Origin: Flavobacteriales bacterium
Lineage (GTDB): Bacteria; Bacteroidota; Bacteroidia; Flavobacteriales; UBA7312
Reading direction: 5' to 3'
Assembly: GCA_016779935.1 (NCBI GenBank)
Contig: JADHMQ010000007.1
Span: forward strand, 1-64,000
DNA: 64,000 nucleotides
A program made the position numbers and the translations under genes. A model generated the notes under the pieces. The model ran no database searches, was not told the origin of the DNA, and saw nothing but the letters and a program-made list of their open reading frames with translations. This document shows, piece by piece, positions 42,676-51,238 of the stretch (position 1 is its first letter; each line of letters begins with the position of its first letter).

Positions 42676-43854
42676 CTATATGTGATGATGAACACTCTCA
42701 TCAGCAAAAGGGTGATTCTTTACAAATAATGGTGCCTTTGTTAAGGCTTTATTTACAATGAGTAGGAATAAGCCTAAAAATCCAGCAAACATACCTATTT
42801 CAGTGAACCCAATATGCCAGTGATCTTTCATTACACCAGGCTCAATCAACAAAAACACATTACACCAATGTCCAATTAAAACTATAACACCAACGGTCAT
42901 TACATAGCCAAAATTTCTTTTGCTGTCTCGACTCATTAAAATTAATAAAGGGAATATGAAGTTGATAACGGATGTAATCCAAAATAAAGCATTGTAGTTA
43001 TCCCAACGTGCCATGTAATATGTTACTTCTTCTGGGATATTAGAGTACCAAATTAGCATAAACTGAGAGAACCACATATACGTCCATAAAATGCTAAATG
43101 CAAAAATCCATTTACCTAAATCATGGATATGGTTTTCATTAACCTGCTCTAAATAACCTTTTCGTTTTAGGAATATCGCAATCATTGCAATCATCGTAAA
43201 GCCAGTTACTCCCATAGAGGAGAAAACAAACCATCCAAACAATGTACTAAACCAGTGAGTATCAATCGACATTATCCAATCCCAAGCCATCATAGAAGAG
43301 GTGTAACCAAAGAAAACTATGAATATTACTGATGTGGTTATGCTTGCTTTATAGCTTTTTAATCCTCCTTCAGCATCTTCTCTTCTTGACAATTCAATGA
43401 GTCGTTTAGCAGCATACCACCATCCTAAGATATAGGCTACAGCTCTTAGGAAGAAAAAAGGGAAATTAAGGTAGCCTTCTTTACCCGCAATAATGGCGTC
43501 ATAATGTTCGTCATTTGGATCCATAATACCATCTGCCATCCAGTGCCATATGTGATTCCAGTGCATCTTACCTGCAATAATTATGAATAACATAATGATA
43601 CCACCAACGATAAAGTAAGAAGTAATTCCTTCTGCTACACGCTTAAAAGGTGTTGCCCAAGCTGCCTCTGAAGCATACTGCAATGCGATAAAGAAAATAG
43701 CAAATGCAGAAATGGCTAAGAAAAAATAGTTATTAACCATCAAGCTAGGCCAAGCTCTATGAGCATCGTTAACAAAACCAAAGATAGTGGCTAATAAACC
43801 CACTAGCATTAAAGCGTAAGAGATTAATCTGGTATTTTTAGTTACTGTGTACAT
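42676..43854 (-). CDS. actF: Alternative complex III subunit ActF
   Basis: The 392-residue protein has about ten membrane helices and the pattern of ActF, a shorter relative of ActC/NrfD, in alternative complex III. Telling segments are MMAWDWIMSIDTHWFSTLFGWF (helix and loop near residue 195) and WTYMWFSQFMLIWYSNIPEE (near 255). ActF is a structural membrane subunit, probably shaping a proton path. It lies between the monoheme ActE gene and coxB with 27- and 39-base gaps, so ACIII and oxidase are expressed together. The C terminus ends in DESVHHHI. Confidence 0.93.
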   Translation of the reverse strand: MYTVTKNTRLISYALMLVGLLATIFGFVNDAHRAWPSLMVNNYFFLAISAFAIFFIALQYASEAAWATPFKRVAEGITSYFIVGGIIMLFIIIAGKMHWNHIWHWMADGIMDPNDEHYDAIIAGKEGYLNFPFFFLRAVAYILGWWYAAKRLIELSRREDAEGGLKSYKASITTSVIFIVFFGYTSSMMAWDWIMSIDTHWFSTLFGWFVFSSMGVTGFTMIAMIAIFLKRKGYLEQVNENHIHDLGKWIFAFSILWTYMWFSQFMLIWYSNIPEEVTYYMARWDNYNALFWITSVINFIFPLLILMSRDSKRNFGYVMTVGVIVLIGHWCNVFLLIEPGVMKDHWHIGFTEIGMFAGFLGLFLLIVNKALTKAPLFVKNHPFADESVHHHI

Positions 43855-43881
43855 ATAACAGTTGTTTTAATCTTTATAATT

Positions 43882-44478
43882 TTAGTTTCCTTTTTGTAAT
43901 TCTTTAACGTACATGGTAATTAGCCATCTTTCAGTATCGTTCAACTGAGTGTTATGCGGTCCCATAGCGTTTAATCCATAATAGATTGCATGGTAAATAT
44001 TACCATCTGCTAGAGTGTTCATATTTCCTCCAGTTCTTCGAATCATCACATCATCAGCATAACCAGGGATAGCACCATATACTGGATGTGTAATGCTTCC
44101 TTTACCGTCACCATTTTTTCCATGGCAATGGGTACAAAACATTTGATATAACTTTTTTCCTTTCTCTAAATTCTCTTCAGAGTTTTCAAAAGGGTTTTTC
44201 AATTCATTTCCCGCTAAAAGATAATCTTCTAGAGTATTATCGTAATCAAAGGCTACAAAACCACGTGGCATGGTTCCCTCAACAGGCTGACGTGCATTGA
44301 GACTGTCTTTGAAAAAGGTATTTGACGAATATATTTCTAAAGAAGGCGAACGGTACATATCTGGCATAAATTCATAACCAGGTCTTCCATCCTCATTATT
44401 AGAACAAGACGAGAAAAACAACGATATCGCTAAAAAAGGTACCGCTATTAGAAGGATTTTAGTAGATACTGTTTTCAT
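43882..44478 (-). CDS. actE: Alternative complex III monoheme cytochrome c ActE (lipoprotein)
   Basis: The 198-residue protein has a lipoprotein signal with the lipobox LFFSSC (C25) and one cytochrome c domain with the heme motif MFCTHCHGKNGDGKG. The methionine ligand candidate is in the C-terminal half (YGLNAMGPHNTQL). It sits on the periplasmic face of ACIII and relays electrons from ActA/ActB. The gene is directly adjacent to actD (no gap) and 27 bases before actF. Confidence 0.94.
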   Translation of the reverse strand: MKTVSTKILLIAVPFLAISLFFSSCSNNEDGRPGYEFMPDMYRSPSLEIYSSNTFFKDSLNARQPVEGTMPRGFVAFDYDNTLEDYLLAGNELKNPFENSEENLEKGKKLYQMFCTHCHGKNGDGKGSITHPVYGAIPGYADDVMIRRTGGNMNTLADGNIYHAIYYGLNAMGPHNTQLNDTERWLITMYVKELQKGN

Positions 44479-45000
44479 TTATGCAATGTCTTTAACGTTA
44501 ATTTCTGTTGCACCAGTCTTTTTTAATAAATCACTGATTTTCTTATCATCATCAGATTCAATTTCCATTAGGAATTTATCATCTGTTGTACGTGGGTCAG
44601 GGCTAGATGACTCCTGGCCAGGAAATAGTTTAGATTTAAACAAATAAGTTATTACCATTAAATGGGCTGAGAATAATACAGTCATTTCAAAGATAATAGG
44701 AACGAATGCCGGCATATTTAAATAGTATGCAAAACTTGGTTTACCACCAATATTTTGAGGCCAGTCTAAAATCATAATGTAGTAAGTCATCCATATTGCT
44801 AAAGCACAACCTATAGCTCCATAGATGAAGGCCGCTATTGCCAATCGAGTTCTTTCCAAGCCTAGGGCATGGTCAAGTCCGTGAATAGGAAATGGCGAAT
44901 AAACTTCTTTAATGGAAATATCTTTTGAACGAACTTCTTTTACACTTTTAAGAAGAACTTCTTCATCATCAAATATTCCGTAAATGACTTTTTTACTCAT
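44479..45000 (-). CDS. actD: Alternative complex III subunit ActD (DUF3341)
   Basis: I start the gene at the ATG at 45000 (MSKKVIYGIFDDEEVLLKS), giving 173 residues and a 4-base gap to actC. The upstream in-frame ATG at 45024 would overlap actC. The N-terminal half is soluble, beginning YGIFDDEEVLLKSVKEVR, and two membrane helices follow (about residues 48-70 and 92-116). This is DUF3341, the ActD subunit, which packs against ActC. The C-terminal tail is hydrophilic with TDDKFLMEIESDDD. The gene ends where actE begins. Confidence 0.93.
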   Translation of the reverse strand: MSKKVIYGIFDDEEVLLKSVKEVRSKDISIKEVYSPFPIHGLDHALGLERTRLAIAAFIYGAIGCALAIWMTYYIMILDWPQNIGGKPSFAYYLNMPAFVPIIFEMTVLFSAHLMVITYLFKSKLFPGQESSSPDPRTTDDKFLMEIESDDDKKISDLLKKTGATEINVKDIA

Positions 45001-45004
45001 GTCT

Positions 45005-46378
45005 TTACTTTTTATATTGTTCACTAGAAGATTTTACAATCGTTTTCAATTCGGCTTGTGCAATTACTGGGAATGTTCTTGAATACAATAGGAATAGTAC
45101 AAAGAAGAAACCAATTGACCCCACAAAAATACCTATGTCTACATAAGTCGGAGAGAACATACTCCAACTTGATGGTAAATAATCACGGTGAATAGATGTT
45201 ACAATAATTACAAATCGCTCAAACCACATACCTATGTTTACAAACAATGCTAATATAAATGTAAATACGATGTTGGTTCTTAATTTTTTGAACCACATTA
45301 ATTGAGGTGAGATAACGTTACACGTCATCATACTCCAATATGCCCACCAATAAGGGCCAGTAGCTCTATTTAAGAAAGCATATTGCTCAAATTCCACACC
45401 TGAATACCAAGCCATGAAAAGCTCAGTTAGGTAAGCAATGCCTACCAAGTTACCTGTTAACATGATAACTATATTCATGTACTCTACGTGCTTTATAGTA
45501 ATGTAAGCTTCAAGACCAACAACTTTTCTCATCACTAATAGTAGGGTTTGTACCATCGCAAAACCAGAGAATACTGCTCCAGCAACAAAGTACGGTGGGA
45601 ATATAGTAGTATGCCATCCAGGGATAACAGAGGTTGCGAAGTCAAAAGATACAATAGAGTGTACTGAGAATACAAGTGGAGTAGCTAAACCTGCTAATAC
45701 CAATGATACTTCCTCAAATCGCTGCCAATCTTTAGCTCTTCCGCTCCAGCCAAACGATAGAATACTGTATACCTTTTTACGTAAAGGCCAATACTTTTCA
45801 TTAACCTTATCTCTAATCATGGCAAAGTCAGGAATTAAACCAACATACCAGAATACAAAAGAAACAGAGAAATAGGTTGAAATTGCAAAAACGTCCCAAA
45901 GTAATGGTGAATTAAAGTTTACCCATAATGATCCAAATGTGTTTGGAATAGGGAACACAAAATAGCCTAACCAAGGACGTCCCATGTGAATCAATGGGAA
46001 CATTGCCGCCTGAACGACTGCGAAAATAGTCATCGCTTCTGCAGAACGGTTAATAGATAATCTCCACTTCTGTCTAAACAGTAATAGTACGGCTGAGATA
46101 AGCGTTCCAGCATGACCGATACCCACCCACCAAACGAAGTTAGTAATATCCCATGCCCATCCAACAGTTTTGTTCAATCCCCAAACACCAATTCCTATAC
46201 CTATTGTGTATCCAACAGATAAAATCCACCAAACAAATAAGACTAATGAGATTCCAAATACAATCCACCACATTTTGTTGGCTTTAGCCAATACGGGCTT
46301 AGCAACGTCAACAGTAATATCATGGTAACTTTTATTACCTAAAATTAGTGGCTCTCTTATAGGGCTTTCTTTTTGCAT
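45005..46378 (-). CDS. actC: Alternative complex III quinol-site subunit ActC (NrfD/PsrC-like)
   Basis: The 457-residue protein has ten predicted helices and belongs to the NrfD/PsrC family. In ACIII this subunit holds the menaquinol-oxidation site below the iron-sulfur protein. GIGHAGTLISAVLLLFRQKW (about residues 106-125) and MFPLIHMGRPWLGYFVFPIP (about 146-165) are family hallmarks. The histidine in GHAGT and those in the HMGRP region are candidates for quinol or proton handling. It is 10 bases after actB and 4 bases before actD. Confidence 0.95.
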   Translation of the reverse strand: MQKESPIREPLILGNKSYHDITVDVAKPVLAKANKMWWIVFGISLVLFVWWILSVGYTIGIGIGVWGLNKTVGWAWDITNFVWWVGIGHAGTLISAVLLLFRQKWRLSINRSAEAMTIFAVVQAAMFPLIHMGRPWLGYFVFPIPNTFGSLWVNFNSPLLWDVFAISTYFSVSFVFWYVGLIPDFAMIRDKVNEKYWPLRKKVYSILSFGWSGRAKDWQRFEEVSLVLAGLATPLVFSVHSIVSFDFATSVIPGWHTTIFPPYFVAGAVFSGFAMVQTLLLVMRKVVGLEAYITIKHVEYMNIVIMLTGNLVGIAYLTELFMAWYSGVEFEQYAFLNRATGPYWWAYWSMMTCNVISPQLMWFKKLRTNIVFTFILALFVNIGMWFERFVIIVTSIHRDYLPSSWSMFSPTYVDIGIFVGSIGFFFVLFLLYSRTFPVIAQAELKTIVKSSSEQYKK

Positions 46379-46388
46379 AATTTATAAA

Positions 46389-49370
46389 TTAAGCTTTTCT
46401 ATTTCTAATCTTTGTCTGATAAAACACAGAAGGAGCAGTGTTTATCTCTTCGAGTAAATAATACTGTCTTTCATCAGATTTTAGGGTTCTTACTTCACTT
46501 GATTCGTCATTAACGTCACCAAATACAAGTGCATTTGTTGGACATGCTGTTGAACAAGCGGTTTGTGCATCTTTATCTAAAACTTTTCTGCCATCTCGTT
46601 TAGCATCAAGTTTTGTTTTTTGAATCATTTGAACACACATACTACATTTTTCCATGACTCCTCTAATTCTTACGGTAACATCTGGATTTAATACCATTTT
46701 ACCTAGATCGTCATTCATATTATAATCAAAGGCATCGTTTTCGGCATAATTGAACCAATTGAAACGACGAACTTTATATGGGCAGTTGTTTGCACAATAA
46801 CGAGTACCTACACATCTGTTGTAGGCCATATGATTTTGTCCTTCTGCACTGTGAGATGTTGCTGCAACTGGACAAACCGTTTCACACGGAGCATGGTTAC
46901 AGTGCTGGCACATTACTGGTTGGTAAGCAACATCTGGATTTTCTGAAGGAACTTCCATTGCTTTGTATTTAGATACCGCTCCTAAATCTTGTTCTTCAGC
47001 GACTTCTTCAGTCATATCACTAGAGAAATATCTATCAATACGTAACCAATGCATATCTCTACTCTTTCTTACCTCTTCTTTACCAACAACAGGAACATTG
47101 TTTTCTGAATGACAAGCTACCACACATGCATTACAGCCAATACAAGAAGTTAGGTCAATGGATAAATTCCAGAAATGACCTGTTTCGTGGTCATGCTCTT
47201 TCCATAATGTAACCTCATCAGCAAACAACTTGCCTTTATGTGTTTCGAACATAATGTCAGGGTTACCAGATTTTGGATCGGCATTATATTCGTCTAGGGT
47301 AGTTTCTTTAATAAGACTTCTACCCATCATTGTGTGATGTAATTGTACAGAAGCAAAACCGTGTTCTCCTTCTACTTTCTCCATTTGAACTCCTGAAGCT
47401 ATGTAGTCGTTATTGGAAACTAAAGTATAAGCATTTACTCCTACACCGTTTCCTACTTTACCGGAGGCTGTACGCCCATAGCCTAAAGCTAAACCGATAG
47501 TGCCTATTGCTTGTCCAGGCTGAATTAATACAGGAACTTTCTCAATTACTTTATCGCCAACCGTAAGCTTTACAACGTCTCCGTCTAATGAACCGTCGGA
47601 ACCATTCCAATTCGATAATCCATTTTCTCGAGCTGTAGTCGCTGAAATTGTAATGTAATTATCCCAACATGCTCTTGAAATTGGATCAGGTAATTCTTGT
47701 AGCCAAGGGTTGTTGGCTTGTGAACCATCACCGATAGAATTAGACTGATACAATGCTAACTCTAACCCCTCAGAATTTTTAGTGATTGGTGTTATATTTG
47801 CTGAGAAAGAAGTTAATCTTAATGGCTCAGTTGATATACTTGCTACTCCATCATGAATTGATTTTGACCATGATGTTTTTCCTCTCCAATACTTCTTTGC
47901 AAAAGAGTAATAGTCTGAGTCTGATCCTGACCAAGACAATACAGAGTCTTGAAACTGACGACTATCAAATAGGGGTTGGATAGTAGGCTGTGTAAATGAT
48001 AGTTGACCGTGGAATGCTTCCGCATCTCCCCAGCTTTCTAAATAATGACGATCTGGACATACATATTCAACATTAGTTGATGTTTCATCCATACTTAAAG
48101 CTGTAGAAACTGTAAGCGATACTTTTTCTAAACCTGAGTTAAAATCAGCGGCGTTTGACAATGTGTAAGATGGGTTAACACCACTCATTATTAAAGCACC
48201 AACTTTTCCAGCATTCATATCTTCAACAAGTTGAGCTACTGAATTATCGTCTCCTGCATTCAGATATGATGGATTTGATAAATCAATAGTTGCTCCATAG
48301 TTAGAAAGCAAGTCATTAATAGCATTTACCATTATCTGAACCGCTTTATCGTTGCTGTCACATATTACTAAAGATCTTCCTTTTGCTGCTGACAACTCAC
48401 TTACCATGTCTTTTATTCTTGCATCGGCAGAGGAATTACCTTTTAAAGCGTCATATAAATTTTGAAGTAAACTTAATTTTTCAGACGGTTTTACCGGAAT
48501 TCTTACATCAGCATTTGAACCTGATAAAGACATATTTGTTTCAACCTGGAAATGACGAGACATTTTACCAGACTTTGGATTTCTATTGGAAGCGTACTGT
48601 TTTTCAAAACCTACATTCAACCAACTTCCTAAAAAGTCAGCGCCAAAAGACACTAGGACATCTGCCTTGTCTAATTTGTAGGTAGGAATTACTCTATGAC
48701 CAAAAGATTCAAGATTAGCATCGAGCATGCCTTGATATGAAATGGCATCGTATTGAATATGAGTTGCCTTGTGTTTGGAGCAGAATGAATCGATTACTGA
48801 CTGTGTTGTTGGGCTAATAATAGTGTTTGTTAAAACAACTACATTACCTTCTACATCAGCAAGTCTTTTAATGATATCATTATCAGCATCGGACCAAGAA
48901 ACTTCTTTACCATTTTGCATTGGTCCTTTCAATCTGTTTGAATCGTATAAGGATAATACAGAAGAAATAACTCTTGCGTTAGGTGCAGCGGATGTAAGGT
49001 CGTTAGACTTGATAAAGATTGGACGCCCTTCTCTAGTTTTTACTAAAACGTTTGCAAAGTCATTACCATCATAGAAGGTGGATGCATACCAATTGGCAAC
49101 ACCTGGTGTGATTTCTTCAGGTTTAACAACGTAAGGAATAGATTTTATAACTGGAGTTTCACATGCTGCCAATGTTGCTGCTGCAGTACTAAAACCTAAA
49201 AACTTCAAAAAGTCTCTACGAGATGTGTTTGAATTAGAAAGCGTTTCGCTATCGCCAAGAAAATCATCAACAGGAATCTTTTCAGCAAACTCATTGTGTT
49301 TTAAATTTTCAATAGCTGGATCATTAGCTAACTCTGCTAATCCTTTCCAGTATTTCTTTTGCTTAGTCAT
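46389..49370 (-). CDS. actB: Alternative complex III iron-sulfur subunit ActB (fused B1-B2)
   Basis: The 993-residue protein begins with a soluble leader and then a twin-arginine signal, SRRDFLKFLGF, with R51/R52. The N-terminal two thirds resemble a molybdopterin oxidoreductase that has lost its cofactor. The C-terminal third is a ferredoxin-type module with four cysteine clusters: CIGCNACVVACH, CQHCNHAPCETVCP, CVGTRYCANNCP, and CSMC with CSTACP. It passes electrons from the quinol site to the cytochromes. The motif order matches fused ActB proteins. The gene lies 25 bases after actA and 10 before actC. Confidence 0.96.
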   Translation of the reverse strand: MTKQKKYWKGLAELANDPAIENLKHNEFAEKIPVDDFLGDSETLSNSNTSRRDFLKFLGFSTAAATLAACETPVIKSIPYVVKPEEITPGVANWYASTFYDGNDFANVLVKTREGRPIFIKSNDLTSAAPNARVISSVLSLYDSNRLKGPMQNGKEVSWSDADNDIIKRLADVEGNVVVLTNTIISPTTQSVIDSFCSKHKATHIQYDAISYQGMLDANLESFGHRVIPTYKLDKADVLVSFGADFLGSWLNVGFEKQYASNRNPKSGKMSRHFQVETNMSLSGSNADVRIPVKPSEKLSLLQNLYDALKGNSSADARIKDMVSELSAAKGRSLVICDSNDKAVQIMVNAINDLLSNYGATIDLSNPSYLNAGDDNSVAQLVEDMNAGKVGALIMSGVNPSYTLSNAADFNSGLEKVSLTVSTALSMDETSTNVEYVCPDRHYLESWGDAEAFHGQLSFTQPTIQPLFDSRQFQDSVLSWSGSDSDYYSFAKKYWRGKTSWSKSIHDGVASISTEPLRLTSFSANITPITKNSEGLELALYQSNSIGDGSQANNPWLQELPDPISRACWDNYITISATTARENGLSNWNGSDGSLDGDVVKLTVGDKVIEKVPVLIQPGQAIGTIGLALGYGRTASGKVGNGVGVNAYTLVSNNDYIASGVQMEKVEGEHGFASVQLHHTMMGRSLIKETTLDEYNADPKSGNPDIMFETHKGKLFADEVTLWKEHDHETGHFWNLSIDLTSCIGCNACVVACHSENNVPVVGKEEVRKSRDMHWLRIDRYFSSDMTEEVAEEQDLGAVSKYKAMEVPSENPDVAYQPVMCQHCNHAPCETVCPVAATSHSAEGQNHMAYNRCVGTRYCANNCPYKVRRFNWFNYAENDAFDYNMNDDLGKMVLNPDVTVRIRGVMEKCSMCVQMIQKTKLDAKRDGRKVLDKDAQTACSTACPTNALVFGDVNDESSEVRTLKSDERQYYLLEEINTAPSVFYQTKIRNRKA

Positions 49371-49395
49371 ATCTTAAACTAATTAAATTTTTGAT

Positions 49396-50634
49396 TTAGT
49401 AGTGACACTTACCACATTCGAGACCACCAATTGCCTCAACATTAAACGCCTCATCGGGGTGGTTTTCCTTAAATTTAGCATGCATCTCTTCATAGTAGTC
49501 ATTGTCAGCAACGTTAACTTCTGTTTGTCTGTGACAATCAATACACCAGCCCATTGTCAATTCAGAATGCTGCTCTACAACTTCCATTTCTTCAATAGGT
49601 CCATGGCATTCTTGACATTCAATACCTCCAGCGACAACATGTTGTGAGTGGTTGAAGTATGCTAAATCTGGTAAATTATGAATCCTCACCCACTTAATAG
49701 GTTTTTGCTCATAATTCTCAATATATCTCCCTTTTTCAGGGTCAAAACCAACAGCATCATAGATTTTTTGAATTTCTTCTTTTCCGGAAGGGCCTTCGCT
49801 AATATATGTATGACAGTTCATACAAACATTTGCTGATGGTATTGCAGCGGACTTACCATGTCTGGCAGAGTGGTGACAGTAATTACAGTCAACACCGTTC
49901 ATTCCAGCATGTAGTTTGTGAGAAAATGCTATAGGTTGCTCTGGCTTATAGCCTTGAGTTACACCAACACCTATCATTAAATTCCAAGCTGAATTTAATC
50001 CAAAGACAGCTAGTACTAGAACAGTCAGCACAACTAAAGACTTTCTTTCTAAATAAGAATTAAGTAATGAAGCAGATGACGCAAAGAAATCTTGACTTTC
50101 TTCCCCTGAAGCTTCCTTTAAGGTGTTTTTTACTTTCCATAATCCTGCTACTACTAATAATAGAACTATAGAAATTGTAAGAATTATATAGTCTGCTGTT
50201 TTACTTTCATCAACTACTACACCGCCATCGGAGGTAGAGGCAACAGCTACTTTTTGTTTTGCAGGCGCCTCCTCAATATATGCAAGAATATTTACGACAT
50301 CCTCATCAGAAAAGTAAGGAAAGGCTGTCATTAGAGACTTATTGTACTCTTCGTAAATTGCAATTGCATCAGCATCCCCTGAAGCAATTAACTCAGCGGA
50401 ATTTTTAATCCATTTTATTAACCACTCTTCAGAGTATTTATCACTAACTCCTCGTAAAGCTGGACCAATCAGCTTACTGTCAATTTGATGACAAGCTGTA
50501 CAATTCGCCTGATAAAGCTTTTCCCCCTCTTCAATGCTCTGAGAATGAGAGGTAAAAGAGAAAAATGTGAACAGAAATGTTAATAAAAAAATTGAGAGGA
50601 AATGATGCTTATCTAATCTAATAAATTTAGCCAT
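49396..50634 (-). CDS. actA: Alternative complex III multiheme cytochrome c ActA with extra N-terminal heme domain
   Basis: I start at 50634 (MAKFIRLDKHHFLS), giving 412 residues. Two CxxCH regions are visible. An N-terminal monoheme cytochrome c domain (about residues 33-125, with YQANCTACHQID) is followed by a helix (about 143-162). A second anchor (about residues 200-220) and a pentaheme part follow, with CNYCH, CMNCH, CQECH, CIDCH and CGKCHY at the C terminus. The pentaheme part matches classical ActA. The extra heme domain may reach out to the oxidase, since coxB has no cytochrome domain and no free cytochrome c gene is nearby. It is the first gene of the operon. Confidence 0.94.
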   Translation of the reverse strand: MAKFIRLDKHHFLSIFLLTFLFTFFSFTSHSQSIEEGEKLYQANCTACHQIDSKLIGPALRGVSDKYSEEWLIKWIKNSAELIASGDADAIAIYEEYNKSLMTAFPYFSDEDVVNILAYIEEAPAKQKVAVASTSDGGVVVDESKTADYIILTISIVLLLVVAGLWKVKNTLKEASGEESQDFFASSASLLNSYLERKSLVVLTVLVLAVFGLNSAWNLMIGVGVTQGYKPEQPIAFSHKLHAGMNGVDCNYCHHSARHGKSAAIPSANVCMNCHTYISEGPSGKEEIQKIYDAVGFDPEKGRYIENYEQKPIKWVRIHNLPDLAYFNHSQHVVAGGIECQECHGPIEEMEVVEQHSELTMGWCIDCHRQTEVNVADNDYYEEMHAKFKENHPDEAFNVEAIGGLECGKCHY

Positions 50635-50682
50635 ATTTATAAAATAATATTCAGTATAGAATTGAGCCACTTTTTACGCCCA

Positions 50683-50706
50683 CAAATTTAGAACATTCCT
50701 AAATTT
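50683..50706 (-). promoter_or_regulatory. act operon -7 element embedded in an inverted repeat
   Basis: Minus-strand TAAATTTG (50690-50683) fits TAnnTTTG and lies 48 bases before the actA ATG. It overlaps one arm of an inverted repeat, AAATTTAG (50684-50691) and CTAAATTT (50699-50706), spaced by 7 bases. No -33 TTTG is seen. The repeat may bind a dimeric regulator. Confidence 0.4.
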
Positions 50707-50816
50707 TTAGTGCGTCCTACTTGATATTTTTACAACAATTTATACTCATTCTAAATAAAGCTTCGTTTATGTATTATATCAATCTCAAATTCATATACTT
50801 ACAGTAATAAATAAGT

Positions 50817-50824
50817 TATCTTTG
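50817..50824 (+). promoter_or_regulatory. -7 promoter element for the SPOR-domain gene
   Basis: TATCTTTG fits TAnnTTTG exactly and is followed by only 4 bases before the ATG at 50829, so the transcript would begin at or within a few bases of the start codon. No clear -33 motif is seen. Confidence 0.45.
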
Positions 50825-50828
50825 CCGT

Positions 50829-51236
50829 ATGAAAGCCCTATATTTTTTATGTTTTTGCTTAGTAAGTTCTACGATTTTGTCACAAAACACTTCAATTGAT
50901 GACAGAAACGAAAGTAGAATCGATAATTTGGTATCAAAACAAATTCAAATCAATAGCTTAAAGAAAGGCATTGATGGATTCAGGGTGCAAATCCATCATG
51001 ACAAAAGTCAAAGTCGAGAGGAGTCACAAAAAGTGAGGGCTAATTTCTCACAAGATTTTCCTGAACTTAAGACATATTTAGAGTTTAAATCTCCTTACTA
51101 CAAAATACAGGTAGGTGATTTTATTACTAGAATTGAAGCTTACAAAGTTCAGAAAGAAATAAGTAAAAAATACAGAGGAACGTACATTGTCCCTTCTATT
51201 GTGAATTTCGAATTAGATTTGGAATTGCAAGACTAG
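50829..51236 (+). CDS. Exported SPOR-domain-like protein
   Basis: The 135-residue protein has a signal peptide (MKALYFLCFCLVSSTILSQ), a short linker, and a domain from about residue 48 whose pattern fits SPOR: DGFRVQIHHDKSQSREESQK, PYYKIQVGDFITRIEAYKVQ and YRGTYIVPS. SPOR domains bind denuded peptidoglycan at division sites. Here the domain is almost the whole mature protein. It stands alone on the plus strand between two minus-strand operons. Its stop is 2 bases from the infB stop, a tight convergent pair with no room for a terminator. Confidence 0.8.
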   Translation: MKALYFLCFCLVSSTILSQNTSIDDRNESRIDNLVSKQIQINSLKKGIDGFRVQIHHDKSQSREESQKVRANFSQDFPELKTYLEFKSPYYKIQVGDFITRIEAYKVQKEISKKYRGTYIVPSIVNFELDLELQD

Positions 51237-51238
51237 TA

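Noticed and set aside
45001-45024. ActD start at 45024
   Set aside because: It overlaps actC and the family begins at MSKKVIYGIFDDEE (45000).
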